A DNA stretch of 34,522 nucleotides, from assembly GCF_030525755.1 (NCBI RefSeq), contig NZ_JAUNEC010000015.1:1-34522 (forward strand). Reading direction: 5' to 3'. The stretch comes from Alysiella sp. GTDB lineage: Bacteria; Pseudomonadota; Gammaproteobacteria; Burkholderiales; Neisseriaceae. This document shows, in pieces, positions 1 to 7,697 of this stretch; within the stretch, counting starts at the first letter, position 1, and every line of letters starts with the position of its first letter. The notes beneath the pieces were generated by a model that made no database searches, was not told the origin of the DNA, and was given only the letters and a program-made list of their open reading frames with translations. A program made the translations under genes and the position numbers.

Positions 1-696
1 AAAGGTGTGTTTGTACCATGAACATCGATTTATCCGTCATGGTCAAACGCAGACCCGATACCCAAACCTTCAAGTATGCAAATAACCCCCGCCCAAATTA
101 AAATCAACGCCCAACAATTCGCCCAACGCTGGCAAAACGAAACCGATGAAAAATCCGAATCACAAACCTTTTGGCACGAATTTTTCGCCATTTTCGGATT
201 AGACCGCAAAGCCATTGCCATTTTGGAAAAGCGTTTACAAGCCCAAAAATCCAAAAAATTCGTGGACGTGTTCGTCCCCCAAAAATTGCTCTGCGAACAA
301 AAAACCAAAGGCAAAAACCTCGAACACGCCGAAACCCAAGCCCGTGAATATTTAGAATTAATCCGCCAGCAAGAACCCGAAAATCTCCCCAAATATTTTG
401 TCGTGTGCGATTTCGCCACTTTCCGATTTTTTGAAACGCTGGGCAACAAATCCACCGAATTTCCCATTGAAAAGCTGCATGAAAACATCGGCTTATTCAA
501 TTTCCTGCTGGATTGGGAAAGCGACATTCATCACGCGCAAAGCCAAGTCAATTTAAAAGCCGCCGCCCAAATGCGCGAACTCTATCAAGGCATTAAGGGC
601 GAATACGATGCCGACACCGTTCGCAAATTTTTGATTAGATTGCTGTTTTGCCTGTTTGCGGAAGACACAGGGATTTTCCAGCCCCACCAATTCGCC

Positions 697-699
697 TAA
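697..699 (+). other. In-frame nonsense codon (TAA) separating nuclease and methylase parts
   Basis: The frame reads ...FQPHQFA-stop-LLAKHTKTDGSD.... Protein-like sequence continues in the same frame directly after the stop, so this is a point change and not a frameshift. Changing the first T to G gives Glu, the likely ancestral residue. Confidence 0.85.
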
Positions 700-2543
700 C
701 TGCTCGCCAAACACACCAAAACAGACGGCTCCGACACAGGCGCGGTGCTGAACGAACTGTTCCACGCGCTCAACAGCGACAAACGCCCCAAACACATGCC
801 CGATTATTTGCAGGATTTCATGTATATCAACGGCGGCTTGTTCGGCGAAACCCTGCCCACCATTTATTTTGACGGCGAAATGCGCCAAAAATTATTGCAC
901 ATCGCCCAAGACATCAACTGGGGACACATTTCGCCCGAAATTTTCGGCTCGCTGTTTCAAGAGGCGATGGACATCAACGAACGCCGCGAATTGGGCGCAC
1001 ATTACACCGAAAAAGAAAACATTGAAAAAGTCATCAATGCCTTGTTTTTAAATGATTTAAAGGCAGAATTTGCCCAAATTGGCAGCCTGAAACGCGACAA
1101 AAAACGCAAACTCGTTGAATTGCAACAAAAAATCGCCACGCTCAAATTTTTAGACCCAGCGTGTGGCACGGGCAATTTTTTGGTGGCGGCGTACAAAGCC
1201 TTGCGCGAATTGGAAATTGAAATTATCCAAGAATACAATCGCTTGGAAAAATCGCCCCTGCAATCGGGCGTGAGCATTGAGCAATTTTATGGCATAGAAC
1301 TGGACGGTTTGGCGCGTGAAATTGCGGTTTTGTCCATGTGGCTGATTGACCATTTGTGCAATTTGGACGAGGGCGCGAAACTGGGCAAAGGCTACGGCAG
1401 CCTGAATATTCCCCTGAAAAAATCCGCCCACATTTTGCACGGCAACGCGCTGCGCTGCGATTGGGAAAGCGTGGATTACATTTTGGGCAATCCGCCGTTT
1501 GTCGGCAAAACCTATCAAACCGCCGAACAAAAAGCGGATACAGCATTGATTTGTCATGAAATTAAACTTTCAGGCAGCCTTGATTATGTGGCGAATTGGC
1601 ACGTTAAAGCGGCGCAATATTTGCAACACAATCCGCACACGCGCGTGGCGTTTGTGTCCACCAATTCCATTACGCAAGGCGAACAAGTTCCTGTTTTGTT
1701 TAATTATTTATTTGGAAAAGGCGTACACATTCATTTTGCCTATCGCACTTTTGCGTGGACTTCGCAGGCGGCGGGCAAAGCGGCGGTGCATTGCGTGATT
1801 ATTGGTTTTGGTTTGGCAAACATTGCCGATAAATATTTGATTGATGGCGAAAAAGTGGCAAAAGTCCACAATATCAATGGTTATTTGATTGAGGCGGATA
1901 ATGCGGCAGTTGAAAAACGGAAAAATCAAATTTCAGGCGAAAATGAAATGGTTAAAGGTTCACAACCAACTGATGGCGGTCATTTAATTTTGTCTTTGGA
2001 AGAAAAAAACGATTTAATTCAACGCGAGCCATTAACTGAAAAATACATTCGTCCGTTTTTGGGTTCAGAAGAATTTTTAAATGATAAACAGCGTTTTTGT
2101 TTGTGGTTTCGTGGCGTGGATTTGCAAGTTTTGGCGAATGATTTGAAAAAAATGCCTTCGGTTGCAAAACGCATTGAATTGGTTAAACAAATGCGTTTGG
2201 AAAGTAAAAAAGAAGCCACTCAAAAATGGGCGGAAAAACCACATTTATTTACCGAAATCAGGCAGCCTGAAAGCGGAAATTATTTGGCAATGCCAGAAGT
2301 TTCATCGGAAAATCGTGAATTTATTCCGATTGGATTTTTGGATAGTGAAACGGTTGTGAGCAATAAAATTTACACTTTGCCCAATGCCACGCTTTACCAT
2401 TTTGCGATTTTATCCAGCACCATGCACAATGCCTTTATGCGGACGGTGGCGGGGCGCATGAAAAGTGATTACAGCTATTCCAATACCATTGTTTACAATA
2501 ATTTTCCGTTTCCCATGTCGGCGCAGGTGCGTGAGCAGGTTTA

Positions 2544-2661
2544 CCCCCACCCTAACCCTCCCCCGCAAGTAGGGGAGGGAACAAAAGTGCGGCACAACAC
2601 CGTTTCAGGCAGCCTGCAATCTGCTCCCTCCCCTGCTTGTGGGGGAGGGCTGGGGTGGGGG
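2544..2661. repeat. Palindromic double-hairpin element inserted in frame in the methyltransferase gene
   Basis: The left arm 2544-2580 and right arm 2625-2661 are inverted copies of about 37 nt with four mismatches. Each arm also folds on itself: CCCTCCCC pairs with GGGGAGGG around an 8-nt loop in the left arm. The 44-nt centre holds a perfect DUS (2604-2615). The reading frame stays open through the element and encodes a Pro/Gly-rich stretch beginning PHPNPPPQVGEG and ending SPACGGGLGWG. From memory, this C/G-rich repeat and its translation occur in many unrelated bacterial genomes. The length and open frame resemble in-frame palindromic elements such as those of Rickettsia. Confidence 0.85.
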
Positions 2662-2928
2662 CAAAAAATCGCCAAATTGGAACAGCTCGCCCAAGCCATT
2701 TTAGATGTGCGCCAAAAATACCGCGACAACGCCATCGCCAAAGGCTTAACGCCCCCATCGTTGGCAGAACTCTACAATCCGCGTGTGGGGCTAGACCCGT
2801 TTCCTGAATTGCGAAAAGCACACCGCGATTTGGACAAGGCGGTGGACACATTGTATCGCGATGAACCTTTTGAAAATGAGGCAGAACGGGTGGCGTTTTT
2901 GTTTGAAATGTATGGGAAAATGAAATGA

Positions 2929-3283
2929 GCGTTCAGGCTGCCTTTCGGTACACGACAAAAATCTTTCGGCTGCCTGAAACCAGTTTCCTCTCCTTCTTGC
3001 ATACATGGAGAAGAAGTAGCGTAGGGTGTGCCGTACACACCGAAACATGACCAAATTTGATTTTATGGCTTCTTAAAAGCGGTATGAACGGCGTACTTTA
3101 ACATTTTTTATGTCGCAAACCCAAAGGCTGCCTGAAATATTTTTGAGGAAAAACATCATGATGGCATTGGGTTTACCCCAAACATGGAATAAGTCATATT
3201 TTGAAACAAAGCGGTAGAATTTTTTGCTTGAAATGCATCATGTGATGAGATGTTTTCAGGCAGCCTGATTGAGAGAAAATATC
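2929..3283. other. Intergenic region with DUS copies and small hairpins
   Basis: No convincing gene is present. The stretch holds a perfect DUS at 3125-3136 and another at 3255-3266, two degenerate copies near 2936 and 2963, the GTAGG-headed hairpin at 3021-3041, and a short dyad CATCA-TG-TGATG near 3237-3248. The DUS at 3255 lies just upstream of the ATPase gene. Confidence 0.6.
3021..3041. repeat. GTAGG-headed palindromic repeat (GGTGTG/CACACC)
   Basis: GTAGGGTGTG is followed by CCGTA and CACACC. The arms GGTGTG (3025-3030) and CACACC (3036-3041) pair perfectly around 5 nt. It shares the GTAGG head with the elements at 21489 and 34271, although their core words differ. Confidence 0.5.
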
Positions 3284-4753
3284 ATGTTAAATAATTACAC
3301 CATTGCCCATACTCATACTCAACAAATCCTTGAAATCATACCTAAAATGGCGAACCGACACGGTTTAATCGCGGGTGCAACGGGTACAGGCAAAACCGTT
3401 ACCTTGCGTAAAATGGCAGAAACCTTTTCGGCGCATGGCATTCCCGTGTTTATGGCAGATGTGAAAGGCGATTTATCGGGCATTGCACTTTCAGGCAGCC
3501 ACAGTGGTTTTGTTGCTGAACGCATGGCCCAATGTGGTTTAGACACAAGTTATCTGCAAGGTTTTCCTGTGCGTTTTTGGGACGTTTATGGCGAAACGGG
3601 GATTCCTACTCGTGTAAGCCTTTCTGAAATGGGACCTATGCTGTTGGCGCGTTTGATGAATTTGAACGATACCCAAGAGGGCGTTTTGAATCTGGTATTT
3701 AAAGTTGCGGACGACAAAGGCTGGCTCTTAATAGACTTAAAAGACTTGCGCGGTATGCTGCAATTTATTGCTGAAAACGCCGCTCAATATCGTGCCACTT
3801 ATGGCAATGTTTCAGTAGCCAGTATTGGGGCAATTCAACGTCAACTGCTGCAATTGGAAAGTGAAGGAGCGGATTTGTTTTTTGGGCAGCCTGAATTGAA
3901 TTTACATGATTGGCTGCAAACAGAAAATGGCAAAGGTGTCATCAATATTTTAAATTCAGAAAAATTAATGCGTTCGCCACGTGTATATGGTGCGTTTTTA
4001 TTGTGGTTTTTGGCGGAATTGTTTGAAACTTTACCCGAAGTGGGCGATTTACCCCAACCTAAATTTGTGTTGTTTTTTGACGAAGCGCATTTGATTTTTG
4101 ATAACGCCAGTAAAGAATTAACTGAACAAGTGGAACAAGTGGTACGCCTAATCCGTTCTAAAGGTGTGGGTGTGTATTTTGTTACCCAAAATCCGCTGGA
4201 CTTGCCTGATACAGTATTGGGGCAGCTGGGCAATCGCGTGCAACACGCTTTGCGTGCTTTTACGCCACGCGACCAAAAAGCTGTGCGTACTGCTGCTGAT
4301 ACTTTCCGCAGTAATCCCAAATTGAATGTGGCGCAAGCGATAACCGAATTGGGTGTGGGCGAAGCATTGGTCTCTTTTTTAGACGAAAAGGGTCAACCCA
4401 ATATCGTAGAACGTGCTTACATTATGCCACCACAATCACAACTGGCACCGCTGCCTGAAAACGAGCGCAACAACCATTTTCAATATGACAGCCTGTATCC
4501 GCATTATAAAGACATGATGGATAATTTTTCTGCATACGAAGCCTTGCAACAAACAGGACACAATCATCAGTTAGCCACGCAACAGCCCAGTATCATAGAA
4601 GGTTTTTTGGGTGGTTTATTGGGCAGTCGCAAAAAAGTAGGGCAAGGCATAGGCTACAATCTTGCTGATAGTGTGGGCGACCAAATCAATAAACAAATTA
4701 CCAAAGCCATTTCGCGCAGTTTAATGGGTGTGATGAAAAAACTATTGAAGTAG
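3284..4753 (+). CDS. HerA-like helicase/ATPase, DUF853 (YjgR) family
   Basis: Predicted cytoplasmic P-loop ATPase of 489 residues, of the HerA/FtsK-like class with a DUF853 C-terminus (E. coli YjgR type). Walker A is GATGTGKT at residues 31-38 and Walker B is in VLFFDEAHLIFD. The motif SKGVGVYFVTQNPLDLP is characteristic of the family. The C-terminal tail (GSRKKVGQGIGYN... to the end) is the basic, small-residue tail usual in DUF853 proteins. The start chosen is ATG 3284, preceded by GAGAGA; an in-frame TTG at 3269 is less likely. It stands alone on this strand and converges with the HAD gene at 4792, with a DUS in the 38-nt gap. The physiological role of YjgR proteins is not established, and no NurA-type nuclease lies next to it, so a repair role is not implied. 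Confidence 0.9.
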   Translation: MLNNYTIAHTHTQQILEIIPKMANRHGLIAGATGTGKTVTLRKMAETFSAHGIPVFMADVKGDLSGIALSGSHSGFVAERMAQCGLDTSYLQGFPVRFWDVYGETGIPTRVSLSEMGPMLLARLMNLNDTQEGVLNLVFKVADDKGWLLIDLKDLRGMLQFIAENAAQYRATYGNVSVASIGAIQRQLLQLESEGADLFFGQPELNLHDWLQTENGKGVINILNSEKLMRSPRVYGAFLLWFLAELFETLPEVGDLPQPKFVLFFDEAHLIFDNASKELTEQVEQVVRLIRSKGVGVYFVTQNPLDLPDTVLGQLGNRVQHALRAFTPRDQKAVRTAADTFRSNPKLNVAQAITELGVGEALVSFLDEKGQPNIVERAYIMPPQSQLAPLPENERNNHFQYDSLYPHYKDMMDNFSAYEALQQTGHNHQLATQQPSIIEGFLGGLLGSRKKVGQGIGYNLADSVGDQINKQITKAISRSLMGVMKKLLK

Positions 4754-4791
4754 GGTTCTGATTTAATTTGAAAGTGGGTTTTGTAAAGGTT

Positions 4792-5238
4792 TCAGGCAGC
4801 CTGAATTTCGTTAATCAATGCGGCTAAACGCGGCAAATCGTTTTCGGTTAAACCTGTGCTGGATTGGCACAAAAACACGCGGTCTAGGTGGCGTTGAAAA
4901 TGGCTGCCCATGTCGTCCAAAGCCAACCATTTTTCAACGTGATGGGCTTGGCAATATTTCAAAATTTCGCGTTCTCGTCCGCCAATGGGTTTGGCAAAAC
5001 AGAATGATGAACTGGGCGTTTTGCCCACAATGCGTTCACGAAAATCGGGCGAAAATGGCTCGCGCAACTGTGTCAAATCGCGCCCGTGTCGCCATGTGGA
5101 CGAAATCACAAAATCAATGTGGGCAAATTCAGGCTGCCTGAAAAAACCTTCCAAAATCGGTAATTGACTGTACATTGTGTCGTTTGAATGATGGTGCGCG
5201 GAATGCAATACGCCATCAAAATCCAAAAAAATCATCAT
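4792..5238 (-). CDS. HAD-type phosphatase-like protein (Swiss-army-knife HAD family)
   Basis: Small HAD-fold protein of 148 residues. The N-terminus MMIFLDFDGVLH contains the DxD nucleophile motif (D6, D8). FVISSTWR gives motif II (Ser/Thr), and LALDDMG supplies the acidic motif near the C-terminus. This pattern fits the HAD domain seen in RNA-repair 'Swiss army knife' proteins, often annotated simply as HAD domain-containing. Its substrate is unknown. Its ATG (5238-5236) overlaps the TGA of ruvB (5237-5235) in an ATGA arrangement, so it is probably translationally coupled to ruvB. The last codons, Q-A-A-TGA, are formed by the DUS at 4791-4805. Confidence 0.8.
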   Translation of the reverse strand: MMIFLDFDGVLHSAHHHSNDTMYSQLPILEGFFRQPEFAHIDFVISSTWRHGRDLTQLREPFSPDFRERIVGKTPSSSFCFAKPIGGREREILKYCQAHHVEKWLALDDMGSHFQRHLDRVFLCQSSTGLTENDLPRLAALINEIQAA

Positions 5239-6263
5239 TTCGCGTTCAATCCAAAATGCAAAAAGGCGGCTTCGGTTGCCATGCGTCCGCGCGGGGTGCG
5301 TTGCAAAAAGCCTTGTTGAATGAGATAGGGTTCAATCACGTCTTCAATGGTGTCGGTGGATTCGCCAATGGCGGCTGCCACGTTTTCCAAACCCACAGGT
5401 CCACCGTTGAATTTGTGCAACACGGCTTCAAGAAATTTTCTGTCCATCATGTCCAAGCCGATTTTGTCCACGTCCAGCATGGACAATGCGGCATCGGCAA
5501 TGGCGGCATCGATGCTGCCTGAATGTTTCACTTCGGCATAATCGCGCACCCGTCTCAACAAACGATTGGCAATGCGCGGTGTGCCACGACTGCGCTTGGC
5601 GACTTCCCACGCGCCCTGCTCGTCCAAATCCATGTTCAATAATTGGGCGGAACGCGCCACGATGGTCGCCAAATCGGCGGTTTCGTAAAATTCCAAACGC
5701 GCGACAATGCCAAAGCGGTCGCGCAAGGGATTGGTGAGCATGCCTGCGCGTGTGGTCGCGCCAATGAGCGTGAACGGCGGCAAATCAATTTTGACGCTGC
5801 GCGCGGCAGGTCCTTCGCCTATCATGATGTCAAGCTGATAGTCTTCCATGGCAGGATACAAAATTTCTTCCACCACAGGGCTTAAACGGTGAATTTCATC
5901 AATAAAAAGCACATCGTGGGCTTCCAAATTGGTCAGCAATGCCGCCAAATCGCCAGCGCGTTCCAGCACGGGCCCTGATGTTTGGCGCAAATTCACGCCC
6001 AATTCTCGTGCCACAATATTGGCAAGCGTGGTTTTGCCCAAACCTGGGGGGCCAAAAAGCAAGGTGTGGTCTAGGGCTTCTTGGCGATTTTTGGCTGCCT
6101 GAATGAAAATGCCCAGTTGTTCTTTGGCTTTGTGTTGCCCAATGTAATCCGCCAACAATTTGGGGCGCAAGGCGCGTTCAAGTTGTTCTTCTTGTGCGGA
6201 AAGTTTTTGTGCGCCAATCAAACGCGGTGTGGTGATGGTGCTTAAATTATCGTTTTGAATCAT
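5235..6263 (-). CDS. ruvB: Holliday junction branch migration helicase RuvB
   Basis: AAA+ motor of the RuvABC complex, which drives branch migration of Holliday junctions in recombinational repair. The length, 342 residues, is typical. Walker A is GPPGLGKT (71-78), Walker B is DEIH (122-125), the sensor segment GATTRAG is at 168-174, and the RuvB winged-helix domain forms the C-terminus with QQGFLQRTPRGR. ruvA and ruvC are not in the window. The HAD gene follows with overlapping stop and start. A DUS copy inside the gene near 6100 is degenerate. Confidence 0.97.
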   Translation of the reverse strand: MIQNDNLSTITTPRLIGAQKLSAQEEQLERALRPKLLADYIGQHKAKEQLGIFIQAAKNRQEALDHTLLFGPPGLGKTTLANIVARELGVNLRQTSGPVLERAGDLAALLTNLEAHDVLFIDEIHRLSPVVEEILYPAMEDYQLDIMIGEGPAARSVKIDLPPFTLIGATTRAGMLTNPLRDRFGIVARLEFYETADLATIVARSAQLLNMDLDEQGAWEVAKRSRGTPRIANRLLRRVRDYAEVKHSGSIDAAIADAALSMLDVDKIGLDMMDRKFLEAVLHKFNGGPVGLENVAAAIGESTDTIEDVIEPYLIQQGFLQRTPRGRMATEAAFLHFGLNAK

Positions 6264-6310
6264 GATGTTTCCAATGGCGGTCTTTCTTTACCTATCAGTA
6301 CTGGCATAAA

Positions 6311-6592
6311 TCAGGCTGCCTGAAAATAATAAATGGTGTATGCAACCAGTAAAATAATGGGTATGAATAAAGGGTAAACCTGTTTTTTTGCGCTGATTTC
6401 GTCGCGTAAATGATGACCAATCCATGCAAATAACACAAATTTAAATAAAAATACGGCTTCGCAAGCCAAAATGATGCCGTTAATCAATCGGTCTGCGTTG
6501 TCTTTGGGTGGTACAAAAGTAAAATACGCCAGTGTAAATGAGGGTATCAGTATGACTGTTGCCCAACGCAATAAAGTTTGTTGTGAGTTCAT
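6311..6592 (-). CDS. Small membrane protein of unknown function
   Basis: 93 residues with three likely membrane segments: WATVILIPSFTLAYFTFV, LINGIILACEAVFLFKFVLF and LFIPIILLVAYTIYYF. ATG 6592 is preferred; the open frame extends 3 codons upstream to a TTG. I do not recognise a family. It sits upstream of ruvB on the same strand with a 47-nt gap, so cotranscription is possible. The gene ends F-Q-A-A-TGA inside a DUS (6313-6324), which supplies the last three residues and the stop. Confidence 0.6.
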   Translation of the reverse strand: MNSQQTLLRWATVILIPSFTLAYFTFVPPKDNADRLINGIILACEAVFLFKFVLFAWIGHHLRDEISAKKQVYPLFIPIILLVAYTIYYFQAA

Positions 6593-6681
6593 GATAAGCA
6601 ACGATATCAGTTAAATAAAACAACATTATGACAGATTCATCTAGTCATCAAAAGATTTTCAGGCAGCTTGAAAACATAAAA

Positions 6682-6706
6682 CACACCTTATTAGGGTGTG
6701 TTTTTG
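6682..6706. terminator. Hairpin terminator downstream of the PepSY gene
   Basis: ACACACC and GGGTGTGT pair around a short TTATTA loop, with T-runs on both strands (TTTTTG on plus, TTTTATGTTTT on minus). It lies just past the stop of the minus-strand PepSY gene and can act in both directions. Confidence 0.7.
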
Positions 6707-6721
6707 TTCACATTATTTTCA

Positions 6722-7033
6722 TTACTGGTCTTGGTGTTTGTATAGCACTTTACCTGTTTTGGCATCAATTTTGATTTCATATTCACGCCCATCTTGACCA
6801 TGAACTTCTACTTCAAAATGTGCGCCATATTGACGATTATATTCAAAATCCACATCGTCATGTTTCACATATCCACCACCTACACTTTCAATTGCAATTT
6901 CGCGTGCTTTATCGTGGGTAATGTATTGATTGCGATTTTCACGGTAAATGCGTTCATCATTGTCTGCCATTGCAGGCACAGAAATTGTACCCAATAACAT
7001 GCTGACCATTAAAATTGACTGGATTTTTTTCAT
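6722..7033 (-). CDS. Secreted PepSY-domain protein
   Basis: 103-residue exported protein with a Sec signal peptide (MKKIQSILMVSMLLGTISVPAMA, cut after AMA), followed by one PepSY domain: helix THDKAREIAIESVGGGYV, then strands ending in YEIKIDAKTGKVLYKHQDQ, the classical PepSY C-terminal signature. Single PepSY proteins are periplasmic and often thought to modulate peptidases or bind ligands, but no substrate can be inferred here. Start choice: AAGG lies 7 nt before the ATG at 7033 but only 1 nt before an ATG at 7039, so the second is preferred. It is monocistronic, divergent from the symporter cluster, with a hairpin terminator downstream. Confidence 0.8.
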   Translation of the reverse strand: MKKIQSILMVSMLLGTISVPAMADNDERIYRENRNQYITHDKAREIAIESVGGGYVKHDDVDFEYNRQYGAHFEVEVHGQDGREYEIKIDAKTGKVLYKHQDQ

Positions 7034-7039
7034 TTTCAT

Positions 7040-7426
7040 ACCTTGATATGGGTGTTAATAAAATTAAAACATTCAAATCAGTGTTCAAATGTCCTATCAT
7101 TTTACGATAAATCACTGTCAATTTAACTTAAATAAACCACAATTTTTGCAAACACAGTCATTAAACAAATAAATCATTTTTCATTTAATAAATCATTGGT
7201 TTATGATTATCTTGGTTTGAAAATCCATTTATTCCTATTGGGTTGGTATAAAGCAAAACAGATACCCTTCATCAGTTTTGTTAAAGTATGTTGAGATTAA
7301 ATCAATAAATGTTATCCTTGCCACGCTAATTGACAGAATGTGTCTGTTATTTGCATTTTAAGGTACGCCATAAACCCAACAAAATGGTTTTGGCATGGAA
7401 AACAAACACTCCAAAAGGAAAAAATC
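7040..7426. other. AT-rich divergent intergenic region
   Basis: No gene is seen between the PepSY gene (-) and the symporter operon (+). The DNA is strongly AT-rich and has a small dyad AATCAT-TGGTTT-ATGATT near 7191-7208. It must hold promoters for both directions; only the weak candidate at 7330 can be pointed out. It is one of the longest stretches here without a DUS. Confidence 0.5.
7330..7359 (+). promoter_or_regulatory. Tentative promoter of the symporter operon
   Basis: TTGACA at 7330-7335 is a perfect -35 hexamer. The matching -10 (CATTTT at 7354-7359, 18-nt spacer) is poor. Its position about 70-100 nt before the ATG at 7427 is suitable, but the call rests mainly on the -35. Confidence 0.3.
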
Positions 7427-7693
7427 ATGTCTGAAAAAACACATGACGCAGTTGGTTATTGGAAGGCAAACATCCGTTTGATTACGATATGTATGATTAT
7501 CTGGACGGTTGTTTCATATGGCTTTGCCATTATTTTACGTCCTGCAATGATGGATTTAAAGCTGTTTAACGGCAGCGACATTGGATTTTGGTTTGGGCAA
7601 CAAGGCTCTATGCTTGTGTTTATCGCGCTTATTTTCGGTTACTCTTGGAAAATGAACAAGATAGACAAAGAATATGGCGTAAGCGAGGAATGA
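7427..7693 (+). CDS. DUF4212 small subunit of a sodium:solute symporter
   Basis: 88-residue membrane protein matching the DUF4212 (putative sodium:solute symporter small subunit) family. It has two membrane helices (LITICMIIWTVVSYGFAIIL and GSMLVFIALIFGYSW) with the conserved IGFWFGQQGS between them and a charged tail. ATG 7427 has a good ribosome binding site (AAAGGA); the longer open frame upstream is not needed. The next gene starts 4 nt after its stop, and that gene's ribosome binding site (GAGGAA) overlaps the end of this one, so the two are coupled. Such small proteins are found almost always beside a VC_2705-type symporter and are presumed to be its accessory subunit. Confidence 0.9.
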   Translation: MSEKTHDAVGYWKANIRLITICMIIWTVVSYGFAIILRPAMMDLKLFNGSDIGFWFGQQGSMLVFIALIFGYSWKMNKIDKEYGVSEE

Positions 7694-7697
7694 AATC

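Larger units (their letters stand above)
76..2928 (+). pseudogene. MmeI-like type IIL restriction enzyme/adenine methyltransferase, interrupted by an in-frame stop
   Basis: This is a single-chain restriction and modification protein of the MmeI (type IIL) kind, 950 codons if the stop is ignored, close to the roughly 920 residues of MmeI. Both halves lie in the same frame, but TAA at 697-699 (codon 208) cuts it. A G-to-T change from GAA would explain the stop. The N-terminal part carries a nuclease motif, D64-X9-E74-Q-K76, with the same spacing as D-X9-EAK in MmeI. After the stop come methyltransferase motif I (DPACGTGNF, 1153-1182) and motif IV (NPPF, 1489-1500), as in gamma-class N6-adenine methylases. 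The region from about 1950 to 2540 should be the target-recognition part. A palindromic element is inserted in frame at 2544-2661. The ATG at 76 has no clear ribosome binding site. The downstream part could start at GTG 745 or ATG 796 and make a nuclease-less methylase. Sequencing error at 697 is an alternative. Confidence 0.8.

Noticed and set aside
2..85. Open plus-strand frame at the left edge ending at TAA 83-85
   Set aside because: It reads KVCLYHEHRFIRHGQ..., with no recognisable family and too short; it could be the tail of an upstream gene or chance.
3841..4320. 159-codon minus-strand frame opposite the HerA-like gene
   Set aside because: Antisense shadow with biased composition; the plus-strand gene has clear ATPase motifs.
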